Assembly: GCF_001545035.1 (NCBI RefSeq)
Contig: NZ_FCOJ02000023.1
Coordinates: 1 to 64,000, forward strand
DNA: 64,000 bases
Reading direction: 5' to 3'
Source of the DNA: Caballeronia glebae
GTDB taxonomy: Bacteria > Pseudomonadota > Gammaproteobacteria > Burkholderiales > Burkholderiaceae
Of the stretch, positions 14,395-24,692 are shown piece by piece. Below the pieces are notes generated by a model, which searched no databases, was not told the origin of the DNA, and saw only the letters and a list, made by a program, of their open reading frames with translations. Position 1 is the first letter of the stretch; each line of letters begins with the position of its first letter. Made by a program: the position numbers and the translations under genes.

Positions 14395-16242
14395 ATGTCC
14401 CGGTCGCTCGAAATACTCAACGAAATCTTCGGCTATCCCGCCTTTCGCGGACAACAGGCGGAGATCGTCGAGCATGTCGCGAACGGCGGCGACTCGCTCG
14501 TGCTCATGCCCACGGGCGGCGGCAAGTCGCTGTGTTATCAGATTCCGTCGCTCGTGCGCAGCGAGGCCGGGCTCGGCGCGGGTATCGTGGTGTCGCCGCT
14601 CATCGCACTGATGCAGGATCAGGTCGCCGCGATGAAGGAAGTCGGCGTGCGCGCGGCCTATCTGAACTCGACGTTGTCGGGCGCCGAGGCCGCCGCGACC
14701 GAGCGCGCGTTGCGCGACGGCGATATCGATCTGCTCTACGTCGCACCCGAACGTCTGATGACGCCGCGCTTTCTGGAATTGCTCGAACGCGCGCGGGTCG
14801 GTCTTTTCGCAATCGACGAGGCGCATTGCGTATCGCAATGGGGTCACGATTTCCGTCCCGAGTACATTCAGCTTTCGGTTTTGCACGAGCGGTTTCCGGA
14901 TGTGCCGCGCATTGCGCTCACGGCGACCGCCGACGCAATCACGCGCGACGAAATCGTCCATCGCCTCGCGCTCGACGACGCGCGCATCTTCGTTTCCAGC
15001 TTCGATCGGCCGAACATTCGCTATCGGATCGTCGAGAAGGACAACGCGCGCGCGCAACTGCTCGACTTCATTCGCGCGGAGCATACGAACAACGACGGCA
15101 CGACGGATGCAGGCGTCGTGTATTGCCTGTCGCGCCGCAAGGTCGAGGAAACGGCCGAGTGGCTGAAAGGGCATGGCGTTCGCGCGCTGCCATATCACGC
15201 GGGCATGGAGTTCGAAAAGCGTCAGAAGCATCAGGAGATGTTTCAGCGCGAGGAGGGCGTCGTGATGTGCGCGACGATCGCGTTCGGCATGGGCATCGAC
15301 AAGCCGGACGTGCGCTTCGTTGCGCATCTGGATTTGCCGAAGAGCGTCGAGGGCTACTACCAGGAAACCGGGCGCGCCGGCCGCGACGGCATGCCGGCGA
15401 ACGCGTGGATGGCCTATGGCCTCGGCGATGTCGTGCAGCAGCGCAAGATGATCGACGAATCGGAAGCCGACGACGCCCACAAGCGCGTGCAGACAGGCAA
15501 GCTCGACGCGCTGCTCGGACTGTGCGAAGCCGCGTCATGCCGGCGCGTGCGTCTGCTCGCGTACTTCGGCGAAGCGAGCCAGCCGTGCGGCAATTGCGAC
15601 ACGTGTATCGAACCGCCCGCATCCTTCGATGCCACGCGCGAGGCGCAGATGGCGCTGTCGTGCGTTTATCGTGCTGAGAAGGCGAGCGGCTTCCGTTTCG
15701 GAGCCGGGCATCTAATCGACATCCTTCGCGGCACGCGCAGCGAAAAGGTCCTGCAACGCGGACACGAGAAGATTTCGACGTTCGGCGTCGGCGCGGCGCT
15801 GTCTGAACCCGAGTGGCGCGCGGTGTTCCGCCAACTGGTCGCGTTCGGCTATCTCGCAGTCGATCACGACGGCTTCGGCGCGCTCGTTCTGACGGACGCC
15901 AGCAAGCCCGTGCTCAAGGGCGAAGAGGGCGTTACCCTGCGCAAATATGTGAAGCCCACGCGCGCCCGACAGTCGTCGAGCCGCACGGGCGAACGCGCCG
16001 ACCCGACCGCCGGCATGTCGCCGCGCGAGAAGGCTCGCTGGGAGCGCCTGCGGACCTGGCGCGCGGAGACCGCAAAGAGCGACGGCGTGCCGGCCTACGT
16101 CATTTTCCACGACGCCACGCTTGCCGAAATTGCGCGCAGCGACCCCGATACGATCGACGACTTGCGCCATATTCCGGGCATCGGCGTGCGCAAACTGGAG
16201 CGTTTCGGCGACGAACTGCTCGATGTGGCCGGATCGGATTGA
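14395..16242 (+). CDS. recQ: ATP-dependent DNA helicase RecQ
   Basis: RecQ (615 residues) is a 3'-5' superfamily 2 helicase of recombination and fork repair. Walker A MPTGGGKS is at residues 38-45 and the DEAH box at 141-144. The motif VI region ([13 protein letters not shown]) is present. The RecQ C-terminal zinc-binding cysteines are seen in CEAASCRR and CGNCDTC, and an HRDC domain lies at about residues 535-610. It has its own gap of about 120 bp after the rpoC terminator, so it is transcribed apart from rpoBC. It is flanked by transcription and translation genes on both sides. Confidence 0.95.
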   Translation: MSRSLEILNEIFGYPAFRGQQAEIVEHVANGGDSLVLMPTGGGKSLCYQIPSLVRSEAGLGAGIVVSPLIALMQDQVAAMKEVGVRAAYLNSTLSGAEAAATERALRDGDIDLLYVAPERLMTPRFLELLERARVGLFAIDEAHCVSQWGHDFRPEYIQLSVLHERFPDVPRIALTATADAITRDEIVHRLALDDARIFVSSFDRPNIRYRIVEKDNARAQLLDFIRAEHTNNDGTTDAGVVYCLSRRKVEETAEWLKGHGVRALPYHAGMEFEKRQKHQEMFQREEGVVMCATIAFGMGIDKPDVRFVAHLDLPKSVEGYYQETGRAGRDGMPANAWMAYGLGDVVQQRKMIDESEADDAHKRVQTGKLDALLGLCEAASCRRVRLLAYFGEASQPCGNCDTCIEPPASFDATREAQMALSCVYRAEKASGFRFGAGHLIDILRGTRSEKVLQRGHEKISTFGVGAALSEPEWRAVFRQLVAFGYLAVDHDGFGALVLTDASKPVLKGEEGVTLRKYVKPTRARQSSSRTGERADPTAGMSPREKARWERLRTWRAETAKSDGVPAYVIFHDATLAEIARSDPDTIDDLRHIPGIGVRKLERFGDELLDVAGSD

Positions 16243-16282
16243 CGTCCGTCGCTCGAAATGTGACCGAAATCGCTCCAACGTA

Positions 16283-16312
16283 TTGACCCGATTGCGATTT
16301 TCAGAATATCAT
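16283..16312 (+). promoter_or_regulatory. Candidate sigma-70 promoter of the str operon
   Basis: TTGACC (16283-16288) and TATCAT (16307-16312) are spaced by 18 bp. rpsL starts about 150 bp downstream. No terminator is seen between recQ and this site. It is the best promoter match in the 218-bp recQ-rpsL gap. Confidence 0.5.
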
Positions 16313-16460
16313 GCTTGGTTCTCGTTATTGGTCCGCCTTCGGATCTGGCCCTGCGTCAGATGCCAAACGTGGAATCAATTGGCGAGATCGCTAAACACGC
16401 AAGTCTTTTCGCTTTGCCCGAGAAAATTGCGTGGATTCTGTTCATTTTTAGGATTAGACA

Positions 16461-16841
16461 ATGCCAACCATCAATCAATTGGTTCGCAAAGGCCGCACGT
16501 CGGAAACGACGAAGAGCAAGTCTCCGGCCCTGCAGGACTGCCCCCAGCGTCGCGGCGTGTGCACTCGCGTGTACACGACGACGCCGAAGAAGCCGAACTC
16601 GGCACTCCGTAAGGTCGCCAAGGTTCGCCTGACCAACGGCTTCGAAGTCATTTCGTACATCGGCGGTGAAGGCCACAACCTGCAGGAGCACTCGGTTGTG
16701 CTGATTCGCGGCGGCCGTGTGAAGGACTTGCCGGGTGTGCGTTACCACATGGTTCGCGGCTCGCTGGATACCCAGGGCGTCAAGGACCGTAAGCAAGCTC
16801 GCTCGAAGTACGGTGCGAAGCGCGCGAAGGCTGGCAAGTAA
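16461..16841 (+). CDS. rpsL: 30S ribosomal protein S12
   Basis: S12 (126 residues) lies at the decoding centre and controls accuracy. The N terminus [12 protein letters not shown], the segment [16 protein letters not shown] and the loop [12 protein letters not shown] are all typical, with the lysines that often mutate in streptomycin resistance unchanged. It heads the str operon rpsL-rpsG-fusA-tuf. The gap to rpsG is 181 bp and holds a small hairpin just before rpsG. Confidence 0.98.
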
Positions 16842-16980
16842 GTCGCCGGTCGAAGTAAGGAATCAGGTCGCCGCAAGGCGGTTAAGGCGGTGGTGCCGGA
16901 AGTGCCGGTGCTATCGAGTAAGTGGTCACCCGGCCAAGCTGGTTTAGTCGAATAGATGGATCGGGTTCGTTGGTGGCCGC

Positions 16981-16998
16981 GGAGCGGAAAATCGCTCC
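16981..16998 (+). promoter_or_regulatory. Hairpin before rpsG, possible S7 operator
   Basis: GGAGCG and CGCTCC pair perfectly around a 6-nt loop, 25 nt before the rpsG start. In E. coli, S7 represses by binding the rpsL-rpsG spacer. Only the stem is seen here; the regulatory role is inference. Confidence 0.3.
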
Positions 16999-17022
16999 AA
17001 CTGAAAACGTAAAGGAAGAATC

Positions 17023-17493
17023 ATGCCGCGTCGTCGCGAAGTCCCCAAGCGGGAAGTGTTGCCGGATCCGAAGTTCGGCAACGTAGATGTAGCCAAGTTC
17101 ATGAACGTGCTGATGCTCTCCGGCAAGAAGTCGGTTGCCGAGCGTATCGTGTACGGCGCTTTTGAGCAGATCCAGACCAAGGGTGGCAAGGACCCGCTGG
17201 AAGTGTTCACGGTTGCGCTCAACAACGTGAAGCCGGTGGTCGAAGTGAAGAGCCGTCGCGTTGGTGGTGCCAACTATCAGGTTCCGGTCGAAGTGCGTCC
17301 CTCGCGTCGTATGGCATTGGCGATGCGTTGGTTGCGTGAAGCCGCGAAGAAGCGCAGCGAAAAGTCGATGGCCCTGCGTCTTGCAGGTGAACTTTCGGAA
17401 GCGGCTGAAGGCCGTGGCGGCGCAATGAAGAAGCGCGACGAAGTTCACCGCATGGCCGAGGCCAACAAGGCATTCTCGCATTTCCGTTTCTAA
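17023..17493 (+). CDS. rpsG: 30S ribosomal protein S7
   Basis: S7 (156 residues) nucleates assembly of the 30S head and contacts tRNA in the E site. The start [17 protein letters not shown] and the segment [18 protein letters not shown] core (here [14 protein letters not shown]) are family hallmarks. AAGGAAGAA precedes the ATG. A hairpin-rich gap follows before fusA. Confidence 0.98.
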   Translation: MPRRREVPKREVLPDPKFGNVDVAKFMNVLMLSGKKSVAERIVYGAFEQIQTKGGKDPLEVFTVALNNVKPVVEVKSRRVGGANYQVPVEVRPSRRMALAMRWLREAAKKRSEKSMALRLAGELSEAAEGRGGAMKKRDEVHRMAEANKAFSHFRF

Positions 17494-17522
17494 GCTCCCG
17501 CTCCAGGGCATAACGGAAAATC

Positions 17523-17605
17523 AGGGCGGGTGCGCTACTCCAGGCGCCTCGCCCGTTTGTGTTAGAACGCTCCAGCTCATCAAAAAAAATGAGGGCTGGT
17601 GCGTT
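17523..17605 (+). promoter_or_regulatory. Two hairpins in the rpsG-fusA spacer
   Basis: The first is GGGCGGGTGCGC against GGCGC/CGCCCG (about 17524-17555), followed by a weak T tract, so it may attenuate. The second pairs AACGC/CCAGC/TCAT (17566-17580) with ATGA/GCTGG/GCGTT (17589-17605) around an A-rich loop, and ends 20 nt before the fusA start. Both could set the ratio of EF-G to S7. No function is known to me for these stems. Confidence 0.4.
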
Positions 17606-17624
17606 GACCGAAAAAGGATCCAAA

Positions 17625-19727
17625 GTGGCTCGCAAGACACCTATCGAGCGCTACCGCAATATCGGTATTAGCGCTCACATCGACGCCGGCAAGACGACGA
17701 CGACCGAGCGAATTCTGTTTTACACGGGCGTGAACCACAAGATTGGTGAAGTTCACGACGGCGCTGCGACGATGGACTGGATGGAACAGGAGCAGGAGCG
17801 CGGCATCACGATTACGTCGGCTGCCACGACCGCCTTCTGGAAGGGCATGGGCGGCAACTATCCCGAGCACCGCATCAACATCATCGACACCCCGGGTCAC
17901 GTCGACTTCACGATCGAAGTCGAGCGCTCGATGCGCGTGCTCGACGGCGCGTGCATGGTCTACTGCGCAGTGGGCGGCGTGCAGCCGCAGTCGGAAACCG
18001 TGTGGCGTCAGGCGAACAAGTACAAGGTTCCGCGTCTCGCGTTCGTCAACAAGATGGACCGTACGGGCGCGAACTTCTTCAAGGTCTATGAACAGTTGAA
18101 GACGCGTCTGAAGGCGAACCCGGTGCCCGTCGTGGTGCCGATCGGCTCGGAAGAGAACTTCAAGGGCGTCGTCGATCTGATCAAGATGAAGGCGATCATT
18201 TGGGACGAAGCGTCCCAAGGTACGAAGTTCGATTACGTCGACATCCCCGCTGAACTCGTCGATAGCTGCAACGAGTGGCGCGAGAAGATGATCGAATCGG
18301 CCGCCGAAGCTACCGAAGAACTGATGGAAAAGTACCTCGGCGGCGAAGAGCTGACCGAAGCGGAAATCGTCAAGGCGATCCGTGACCGGACCATCGCGTG
18401 CGAAATCCAGCCGATGCTGTGCGGCACCGCGTTCAAGAACAAGGGCGTGCAGCGCATGCTCGACGCCGTGATCGATTTCCTGCCGTCGCCGGTCGACATT
18501 CCGCCGGTCACGGGCGAACTGCAAAGCGGCGAGAAGGGCGAGCGCCGCGCAGCCGACGACGAGAAGTTCTCGGCGCTGGCGTTCAAGATCATGACGGATC
18601 CGTTCGTCGGTCAGCTGATCTTCTTCCGCGTGTATTCGGGCATCGTGAATTCGGGTGACACCGTGCTGAACGCGACCAAGGACAAGAAGGAACGTCTCGG
18701 CCGTATTCTGCAGATGCACGCGAATCAGCGCGAAGAAATCAAGGAAGTGCGCGCGGGCGACATCGCGGCAGCCGTCGGCCTGAAGGAAGCGACCACGGGC
18801 GACACGCTGTGCGATCCGCAAAGCCCGATCGTGCTCGAACGCATGATTTTCCCGGAGCCGGTGATTTCGCAGGCCGTCGAGCCGAAGACGAAGCCCGACC
18901 AGGAAAAGATGGGCCTGGCGCTGAACCGTCTGGCACAGGAAGATCCGTCGTTCCGCGTTCAAACGGACGAAGAATCGGGCCAGACCATTATTTCGGGCAT
19001 GGGCGAACTGCACCTCGAAATTCTGGTTGACCGGATGCGCCGTGAATTCGGCGTGGAAGCGACCGTCGGCAAGCCGCAGGTTGCTTACCGCGAAACGATT
19101 CGCAGCAAGGCGGAAGACGTTGACGGCAAGTTCGTCAAGCAGTCGGGTGGTCGCGGCCAGTACGGTCACGCGGTCATCACGCTTGAGCCGAATGAGCAGG
19201 GCAAGGGCTACGAGTTCCTGGACGAGATCAAGGGCGGCGTGATTCCGCGCGAATACATCCCGGCCGTGGACAAGGGTATCCAGGAAACGCTGAAGGCTGG
19301 CGTGCTGGCTGGCTTCCCGGTTGTAGACGTGAAGGTTCACCTGACGTTCGGTTCTTACCACGACGTCGACTCGAACGAAAACGCGTTCCGTATGGCCGGC
19401 TCGATGGCCTTCAAGGAAGCAATGCGCAGGGCAAGCCCGGTCATCCTCGAACCGATGATGGCTGTGGAAGTCGAAACGCCGGAAGACTACATGGGCAACG
19501 TGATGGGCGACCTGTCGGGCCGTCGCGGTATCGTCCAGGGCATGGAAGACATGATTGGCGGCGGCAAGATCGTCCGCGCTGAAGTGCCGCTGTCGGAAAT
19601 GTTCGGCTATTCGACCTCGCTGCGTTCGCTGACGCAAGGCCGCGCGACGTACACGATGGAATTTAAGCACTATGCTGAAGCTCCGCGTAACGTCGCCGAC
19701 GCGATCATCAACGCGAAGGGCAAGTAA
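17625..19727 (+). CDS. fusA: Elongation factor G
   Basis: EF-G (700 residues) is the GTPase that moves tRNA and mRNA after peptide transfer. The GTG at 17625 gives the family N terminus [20 protein letters not shown] and lies 6 bp after AAAGGA. Upstream in-frame starts from 17559 would add 22 residues without likeness to the family. The P loop AHIDAGKTT is at residues 17-25, and DTPGHVDF and NKMD follow. Domains II-V are full length. tuf follows after 54 bp. Confidence 0.97.
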   Translation: MARKTPIERYRNIGISAHIDAGKTTTTERILFYTGVNHKIGEVHDGAATMDWMEQEQERGITITSAATTAFWKGMGGNYPEHRINIIDTPGHVDFTIEVERSMRVLDGACMVYCAVGGVQPQSETVWRQANKYKVPRLAFVNKMDRTGANFFKVYEQLKTRLKANPVPVVVPIGSEENFKGVVDLIKMKAIIWDEASQGTKFDYVDIPAELVDSCNEWREKMIESAAEATEELMEKYLGGEELTEAEIVKAIRDRTIACEIQPMLCGTAFKNKGVQRMLDAVIDFLPSPVDIPPVTGELQSGEKGERRAADDEKFSALAFKIMTDPFVGQLIFFRVYSGIVNSGDTVLNATKDKKERLGRILQMHANQREEIKEVRAGDIAAAVGLKEATTGDTLCDPQSPIVLERMIFPEPVISQAVEPKTKPDQEKMGLALNRLAQEDPSFRVQTDEESGQTIISGMGELHLEILVDRMRREFGVEATVGKPQVAYRETIRSKAEDVDGKFVKQSGGRGQYGHAVITLEPNEQGKGYEFLDEIKGGVIPREYIPAVDKGIQETLKAGVLAGFPVVDVKVHLTFGSYHDVDSNENAFRMAGSMAFKEAMRRASPVILEPMMAVEVETPEDYMGNVMGDLSGRRGIVQGMEDMIGGGKIVRAEVPLSEMFGYSTSLRSLTQGRATYTMEFKHYAEAPRNVADAIINAKGK

Positions 19728-19781
19728 TTTCGGCAGGCCACAAGCTTTAACCGACAAACAATCTCTGAAAAGAAGGTAATC

Positions 19782-20972
19782 ATGGCAAAAGGTAAATTCG
19801 AGCGGACCAAGCCGCACGTGAACGTGGGCACGATCGGTCACGTTGACCACGGCAAGACCACGCTGACGGCAGCGATCACGACGGTGCTGACCAAGAAGTT
19901 CGGTGGCGAAGCGAAGGCATACGACCAGATCGATGCAGCGCCGGAAGAAAAGGCACGTGGTATTACCATCAATCCCGCGCGCGTCGAGTACGAAACGGCT
20001 AACCGCCACTACGCACACGTCGACTGCCCGGGCCACGCCGACTACGTGAAGAACATGATCACGGGTGCAGCGCAGATGGACGGCGCGATCCTGGTGTGTT
20101 CGGCCGCTGACGGCCCGATGCCGCAAACGCGTGAGCACATCCTGCTGGCTCGCCAGGTTGGCGTGCCGTACATCATCGTGTTCCTGAACAAGTGCGACAT
20201 GGTGGACGACGCCGAGCTGCTCGAACTCGTCGAAATGGAAGTGCGCGAGCTTCTCTCGAAGTACGACTTCCCGGGCGACGACACGCCGATCATCAAGGGT
20301 TCGGCCAAGCTGGCGCTGGAAGGCGACACGGGCGAGCTGGGTGAAGTGGCAATCATGAGCCTGGCCGACGCGCTGGACACGTACATCCCGACGCCGGAAC
20401 GCGCAGTTGACGGCTCGTTCCTGATGCCGGTGGAAGACGTGTTCTCGATCTCGGGTCGCGGCACGGTGGTGACGGGCCGTATCGAGCGCGGTGTGGTGAA
20501 GGTCGGCGAGGAAATCGAAATCATCGGCATCAAGCCGACGGTGAAGACGACCTGCACGGGCGTGGAAATGTTCCGCAAGCTGCTCGACCAAGGTCAGGCA
20601 GGCGACAACGTCGGTATCCTGCTGCGCGGCACGAAGCGTGAAGACGTGGAGCGTGGCCAAGTTCTGGCCAAGCCGGGTTCGATCACGCCGCACACGCACT
20701 TCACGGCTGAAGTGTATGTGCTGAGCAAGGACGAAGGCGGCCGTCACACGCCGTTCTTCAACAACTACCGTCCGCAGTTCTACTTCCGTACGACGGACGT
20801 GACGGGCTCGATCGAGCTGCCGAAGGATAAGGAAATGGTGATGCCGGGCGACAACGTGTCGATCACGGTCAAGCTGATCGCTCCGATCGCCATGGAAGAA
20901 GGTCTGCGCTTCGCCATCCGCGAAGGCGGCCGTACCGTCGGCGCCGGTGTCGTGGCAAAGATTATCGAGTAA
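19782..20972 (+). CDS. tuf: Elongation factor Tu, copy 2, with two substitutions near switch I
   Basis: A second 396-residue EF-Tu in the str operon. It is almost identical in DNA to the copy at 636, as expected under gene conversion. Two base changes alter the protein: position 19974 turns Thr65 (ACC) to Pro (CCC), and position 19981 turns His67 (CAC) to Arg (CGC), counting Met as 1. The segment reads INPARVEYE instead of INTAHVEYE. The His corresponds to E. coli His66, near the amino acid of bound aminoacyl-tRNA. The Mg-binding Thr of GITI is intact. The changes may be real or a sequencing/assembly error. Confidence 0.96.
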   Translation: MAKGKFERTKPHVNVGTIGHVDHGKTTLTAAITTVLTKKFGGEAKAYDQIDAAPEEKARGITINPARVEYETANRHYAHVDCPGHADYVKNMITGAAQMDGAILVCSAADGPMPQTREHILLARQVGVPYIIVFLNKCDMVDDAELLELVEMEVRELLSKYDFPGDDTPIIKGSAKLALEGDTGELGEVAIMSLADALDTYIPTPERAVDGSFLMPVEDVFSISGRGTVVTGRIERGVVKVGEEIEIIGIKPTVKTTCTGVEMFRKLLDQGQAGDNVGILLRGTKREDVERGQVLAKPGSITPHTHFTAEVYVLSKDEGGRHTPFFNNYRPQFYFRTTDVTGSIELPKDKEMVMPGDNVSITVKLIAPIAMEEGLRFAIREGGRTVGAGVVAKIIE

Positions 20973-21018
20973 GATATCGGGCTTGCTCGATTTGAAGTTG
21001 CTGTAATGCAGTAAACCG

Positions 21019-21064
21019 GGGCCGGATGCTCGTTCTCAACGGGTATCCGGTCCTACGCTCTTTT
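21019..21064 (+). terminator. Hairpin between tuf and rpsJ
   Basis: GGGCCGGAT (21019-21027) pairs with ATCCGGTCC (21045-21053), with one G-U pair. CTCTTTT follows shortly after. It may end the str transcript or attenuate into rpsJ. rpsJ starts 47 bp later. Confidence 0.5.
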
Positions 21065-21110
21065 GCCAATGTGCGGTGCAATACCGCCTCGCTCTTTTCA
21101 AGGAATCGTC

Positions 21111-21422
21111 ATGCAAAACCAAAAAATCCGCATTCGTCTGAAGGCTTTCGACTATCGCCTGATCGATCAATCGGCAGCCGAGATCGTCGACACGGCGAAG
21201 CGGACTGGCGCGATCGTCCGTGGCCCGGTGCCGCTGCCGACGCGTATTCAGCGTTTTGACATTCTGCGTTCGCCGCACGTCAACAAGACGTCGCGCGATC
21301 AGCTCGAAATCCGTACGCACCAGCGCCTGATGGACATCGTCGATCCGACGGACAAGACCGTCGACGCGCTGATGAAGCTCGACCTGCCGGCAGGCGTCGA
21401 CGTAGAAATCAAGCTGCAGTAA
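21111..21422 (+). CDS. rpsJ: 30S ribosomal protein S10
   Basis: S10 (103 residues) is part of the 30S head and, with NusB and NusG, of antitermination complexes. The start [19 protein letters not shown] follows an AAGGA site. A longer frame from 21063 adds non-homologous residues and is rejected. The segment [19 protein letters not shown] is conserved. A 210-bp gap with its own promoter separates it from rplC, so the S10 cluster is split here. Confidence 0.97.
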   Translation: MQNQKIRIRLKAFDYRLIDQSAAEIVDTAKRTGAIVRGPVPLPTRIQRFDILRSPHVNKTSRDQLEIRTHQRLMDIVDPTDKTVDALMKLDLPAGVDVEIKLQ

Positions 21423-21471
21423 GTCCCAAAAGCTCCGCTGGCTCGCCAGACGAAGCTAAGTCTTTGATTGC

Positions 21472-21513
21472 TTGCGGGATTCGAAAAGCCTTGTTATACT
21501 CCAAGGCTTTTCG
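21472..21513 (+). promoter_or_regulatory. Promoter of rplC with the -10 box in a hairpin loop
   Basis: The -35 box is TTGCGG (21472-21477). After 17 bp comes the -10 box TATACT (21495-21500), with a TG extended element at 21492-21493. A perfect 12-bp inverted repeat, CGAAAAGCCTTG (21482-21493) and CAAGGCTTTTCG (21502-21513), surrounds the -10 box, which lies wholly in the 8-base loop. As RNA the stem could end the rpsJ transcript. Similar modules occur before rplN and rplQ. Confidence 0.65.
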
Positions 21514-21632
21514 CGCCTATGCGCATGAAAAGAACGCAAGACAAGACGTAAAAAGGCCGACCCAGTTTCTCGTAACGAAGCCGGCATTTGTAAATCAGCC
21601 CCGACCAATCGCAGTTGGGAATGGAGAAAACG

Positions 21633-22292
21633 ATGAGCCTTGGACTCGTAGGTCGCAAGGTTGGCATGACCCGTATCTTCACGCCTGAGGGGGACTCCAT
21701 CCCCGTCACCGTGCTGGACGTGTCGGACAACCGCGTGACGCAGATCAAGACCGTTGAAACGGATGGTTATACCGCCGTTCAGGTTGCATTCGGTACTCGC
21801 CGCGCCTCGCGCGTGACGAAGCCGTTGGCGGGTCACCTCGCCAAAGCCGGCGTTCAAGCCGGTGAAGTCCTCAAGGAATTCCAGATCGATGCGGCCAAGG
21901 CAGGTGAACTGTCGAACGGCGCTGTCATCGCTACGGATATTTTCGAAGTTGGCCAGAAAGTTGATGTGCAAGGCACGTCGATCGGTAAGGGCTACGCCGG
22001 TACGATCAAGCGCTACAACTTCGCTTCGGGCCGCGCATCGCACGGTAACTCGCGTTCGCACAACGTTCCGGGTTCGATCGGTATGGCGCAGGATCCGGGT
22101 CGCGTGTTCCCGGGTAAGCGCATGACTGGTCACCTCGGTGACGATACCGTTACGGTTCAAAACCTCGAAATCGCCCGCATCGACGCTGAGCGCAATCTGC
22201 TGCTCGTCCGCGGTGCTGTTCCGGGTGCGAAGGGCGGCAAGGTCTTCGTGACCCCGGCCGTCAAGACGCGTGCTGTGAAAGGAGCGAAATAA
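21633..22292 (+). CDS. rplC: 50S ribosomal protein L3
   Basis: L3 (219 residues) helps start 50S assembly and reaches the peptidyl transferase centre. The ATG at 21633 gives [20 protein letters not shown] and follows GGAG; the frame from 21615 is only an extension. The conserved loop [20 protein letters not shown] is present. Its stop codon overlaps the rplD start by one base, which implies coupled translation. Confidence 0.97.
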   Translation: MSLGLVGRKVGMTRIFTPEGDSIPVTVLDVSDNRVTQIKTVETDGYTAVQVAFGTRRASRVTKPLAGHLAKAGVQAGEVLKEFQIDAAKAGELSNGAVIATDIFEVGQKVDVQGTSIGKGYAGTIKRYNFASGRASHGNSRSHNVPGSIGMAQDPGRVFPGKRMTGHLGDDTVTVQNLEIARIDAERNLLLVRGAVPGAKGGKVFVTPAVKTRAVKGAK

Positions 22293-22912
22293 TGGAACTT
22301 AAGCTCCTGAATGCCAATGGTCAGGAAGGTGCTGGCGTGAACGCATCGGACGTCGTGTTCGGTCGCGATTACAACGAAGCCCTGATTCACCAGGTCGTCG
22401 TCGCTTATCAAGCGAACGCACGTAGCGGCAACCGCGCGCAGAAGGATCGCGAGCAGGTCAAGCACACCACCAAGAAGCCGTGGCGCCAGAAGGGTACGGG
22501 CCGTGCTCGTGCCGGTATGTCGTCGAGCCCGTTGTGGCGTGGCGGTGGTCGCATCTTCCCGAATTCGCCGGAAGAAAACTTCTCGCACAAGGTCAACAAG
22601 AAGATGCATCGCGCGGGTCTCCGTTCGATCTTCTCGCAGTTGGCTCGCGAAGGCCGTATCGCTGTGGTCGAAGAATTCGTGCTCGAAGCTCCGAAGACCA
22701 AGCTGTTGGCCGAAAAATTCAAGGCAATGGGTCTCGACTCCGTGTTGGTCATTACCGATACGGTTGACGAAAACCTGTACCTCGCGTCGCGCAACCTGGC
22801 CCACGTGGCGGTTGTCGAGCCGCGTTACGCCGACCCGCTCTCGCTGATCTACTTCAAGAAGATTTTGATCACGAAGGCCGCGGTCGCTCAGATCGAGGAG
22901 TTGCTGTCATGA
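22292..22912 (+). CDS. rplD: 50S ribosomal protein L4
   Basis: L4 (206 residues) lines the exit tunnel with its long loop ([15 protein letters not shown]). In E. coli it also represses the S10 operon. Start [20 protein letters not shown]. It overlaps rplC by one base at the start and rplW by four bases at the end. Confidence 0.97.
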   Translation: MELKLLNANGQEGAGVNASDVVFGRDYNEALIHQVVVAYQANARSGNRAQKDREQVKHTTKKPWRQKGTGRARAGMSSSPLWRGGGRIFPNSPEENFSHKVNKKMHRAGLRSIFSQLAREGRIAVVEEFVLEAPKTKLLAEKFKAMGLDSVLVITDTVDENLYLASRNLAHVAVVEPRYADPLSLIYFKKILITKAAVAQIEELLS

Positions 22913-23223
22913 GCGAGATTCGCAAAAACGATCATCGTTTGATGCAAGTTCTGCTCGCGCCGGTGATCTCCGAAAAGGCGACGCTGGTTGCCGACAAGAA
23001 CGAACAAGTCGTGTTCGAAGTCGCGCCGGACGCCACGAAGCAGGAAGTTAAGGCTGCTGTCGAGCTGTTGTTCAAGGTCGAAGTCAATTCCGTCAACGTG
23101 CTCGTCACGAAGGGCAAAGCAAAGCGCTTTGGCCGCTTCAACGGCAAGCGCAAGGACGTGAAGAAGGCGTACGTCTGCCTGAAGCCCGGCCAGGAAATCA
23201 ACTTTGAAGCGGAGGCCAAGTAA
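22909..23223 (+). CDS. rplW: 50S ribosomal protein L23
   Basis: L23 (104 residues) sits at the tunnel exit and docks trigger factor and SRP. The motif [15 protein letters not shown] and the basic loop [16 protein letters not shown] are typical. ATGA overlap with rplD; rplB begins 2 bp after the stop. Confidence 0.97.
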   Translation: MSEIRKNDHRLMQVLLAPVISEKATLVADKNEQVVFEVAPDATKQEVKAAVELLFKVEVNSVNVLVTKGKAKRFGRFNGKRKDVKKAYVCLKPGQEINFEAEAK

Positions 23224-23225
23224 TC

Positions 23226-24053
23226 ATGGCAATCGTGAAAGTTAAGCCGACCTCGCCGGGTCGCCGCGCGATGGTCAAAATCGTCAACAAGGATCTGCAT
23301 AAGGGCAAGCCGCACGCAGCGCTGCTCGACGCACAATCCAAGTCGGCGGGCCGTAACAACAACGGCCGTATCACCACGCGTCACCAAGGTGGCGGTCACA
23401 AGCAGCAGTATCGTATCGTCGATTTCCGTCGCAACAAGGACGGCATTCCGGCAAAGATCGAGCGTCTTGAGTACGACCCGAACCGTAGCGCGAACATCGC
23501 GCTGGTTCTGTACGCAGACGGCGAGCGCCGCTACATCATCGCGCCGAAGGGCGTGACGGTCGGCACGCAGCTGATGTCCGGTTCGGAAGCGCCGATCCGC
23601 GCAGGTAACACCCTGCCGATCCGCAACATTCCGGTCGGTACGACGATCCACTGCATCGAAATGCTGCCGGGCAAGGGCGCGCAAATGGCGCGTTCGGCTG
23701 GCACGTCGGCAATGCTGCTGGCTCGCGAAGGCGTCTACGCTCAGGTGCGTCTGCGCTCGGGCGAAATTCGCCGCGTGCACGTCGAGTGCCGCGCGACGAT
23801 CGGTGAAGTCGGCAACGAAGAGCATAGCCTCCGTCAAATCGGTAAGGCTGGCGCGAACCGCTGGCGCGGCATCCGCCCGACGGTGCGTGGCGTTGCAATG
23901 AATCCGGTCGATCACCCGCACGGCGGTGGTGAAGGCAAGACGGCTGCAGGTCGCGATCCGGTGAGCCCGTGGGGCACGCCGACGAAGGGCTATCGCACCC
24001 GCAGCAATAAGCGCACGACGACGATGATCGTCCAGCGCCGTCACAAGCGTTAA
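23226..24053 (+). CDS. rplB: 50S ribosomal protein L2
   Basis: L2 (275 residues) is needed for subunit joining and peptidyl transferase activity. The start [19 protein letters not shown] and the C-terminal signature [20 protein letters not shown], which contains the critical His, are intact. Length is normal. rpsS follows after 10 bp with an AAGGAG site. Confidence 0.98.
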   Translation: MAIVKVKPTSPGRRAMVKIVNKDLHKGKPHAALLDAQSKSAGRNNNGRITTRHQGGGHKQQYRIVDFRRNKDGIPAKIERLEYDPNRSANIALVLYADGERRYIIAPKGVTVGTQLMSGSEAPIRAGNTLPIRNIPVGTTIHCIEMLPGKGAQMARSAGTSAMLLAREGVYAQVRLRSGEIRRVHVECRATIGEVGNEEHSLRQIGKAGANRWRGIRPTVRGVAMNPVDHPHGGGEGKTAAGRDPVSPWGTPTKGYRTRSNKRTTTMIVQRRHKR

Positions 24054-24063
24054 GGAGTAGGCA

Positions 24064-24339
24064 ATGACACGTTCTGCTAAAAAAGGTCCGTTCTGCGACG
24101 CTCATTTGCTGAAGAAAGTCGAGACGGCTGCATCTACGCGTGACAAGAAGCCGATCAAGACCTGGTCGCGTCGTTCGACGATCCTGCCGGACTTCATCGG
24201 CCTGACGATCGCTGTTCACAACGGCCGTCAGCACGTCCCGGTGTACGTCACGGAAAACATGGTCGGCCACAAGCTTGGCGAGTTCGCATTGACCCGTACG
24301 TTCAAGGGTCACGCGGCCGACAAGAAGGCCAGAAAATAA
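24064..24339 (+). CDS. rpsS: 30S ribosomal protein S19
   Basis: S19 (91 residues) binds the 30S head with S13. Start [19 protein letters not shown]; the conserved [17 protein letters not shown] lies near the C terminus. It is preceded by AAGGAG and followed by rplV after 12 bp. Confidence 0.97.
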   Translation: MTRSAKKGPFCDAHLLKKVETAASTRDKKPIKTWSRRSTILPDFIGLTIAVHNGRQHVPVYVTENMVGHKLGEFALTRTFKGHAADKKARK

Positions 24340-24351
24340 GGGGCTATCAAG

Positions 24352-24681
24352 ATGGAAGTGAAAGCAATTCATCGCGGTGCCCGCATCTCGGCGCAGAAAA
24401 CGCGCCTTGTGGCTGACCAGATTCGTGGTTTGCCGGTCGACAAGGCGCTGAACGTCCTGACGTTCTCGCCCAAGAAGGCGGCGGGTATCGTCAAGAAGGT
24501 CGTGCTGTCTGCGATCGCGAATGCGGAACACAACGAAGGCGCCGATATCGACGAGCTCAAGATCACGAGCATCTGTATCGATAAGGCTGCTTCGCTGAAG
24601 CGTTTCACCGCCCGCGCAAAGGGTCGCGGTAATCGCATCGAGAAGCAATCCTGTCACATCACTGTGACGGTCGGGAATTAA
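24352..24681 (+). CDS. rplV: 50S ribosomal protein L22
   Basis: L22 (109 residues) lines the exit tunnel next to L4. Start [20 protein letters not shown]; the tunnel loop is [20 protein letters not shown]. The protein is the usual short form. rpsC follows after 11 bp with an AAGGAG site. Confidence 0.97.
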   Translation: MEVKAIHRGARISAQKTRLVADQIRGLPVDKALNVLTFSPKKAAGIVKKVVLSAIANAEHNEGADIDELKITSICIDKAASLKRFTARAKGRGNRIEKQSCHITVTVGN

Positions 24682-24692
24682 GGAGCCATACG

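Noticed and set aside
17580..20747. Open frame of 1055 codons on the minus strand across fusA and tuf
   Set aside because: Same composition effect. It runs across two real genes and their spacer, and repeats the antisense product seen over the first tuf.
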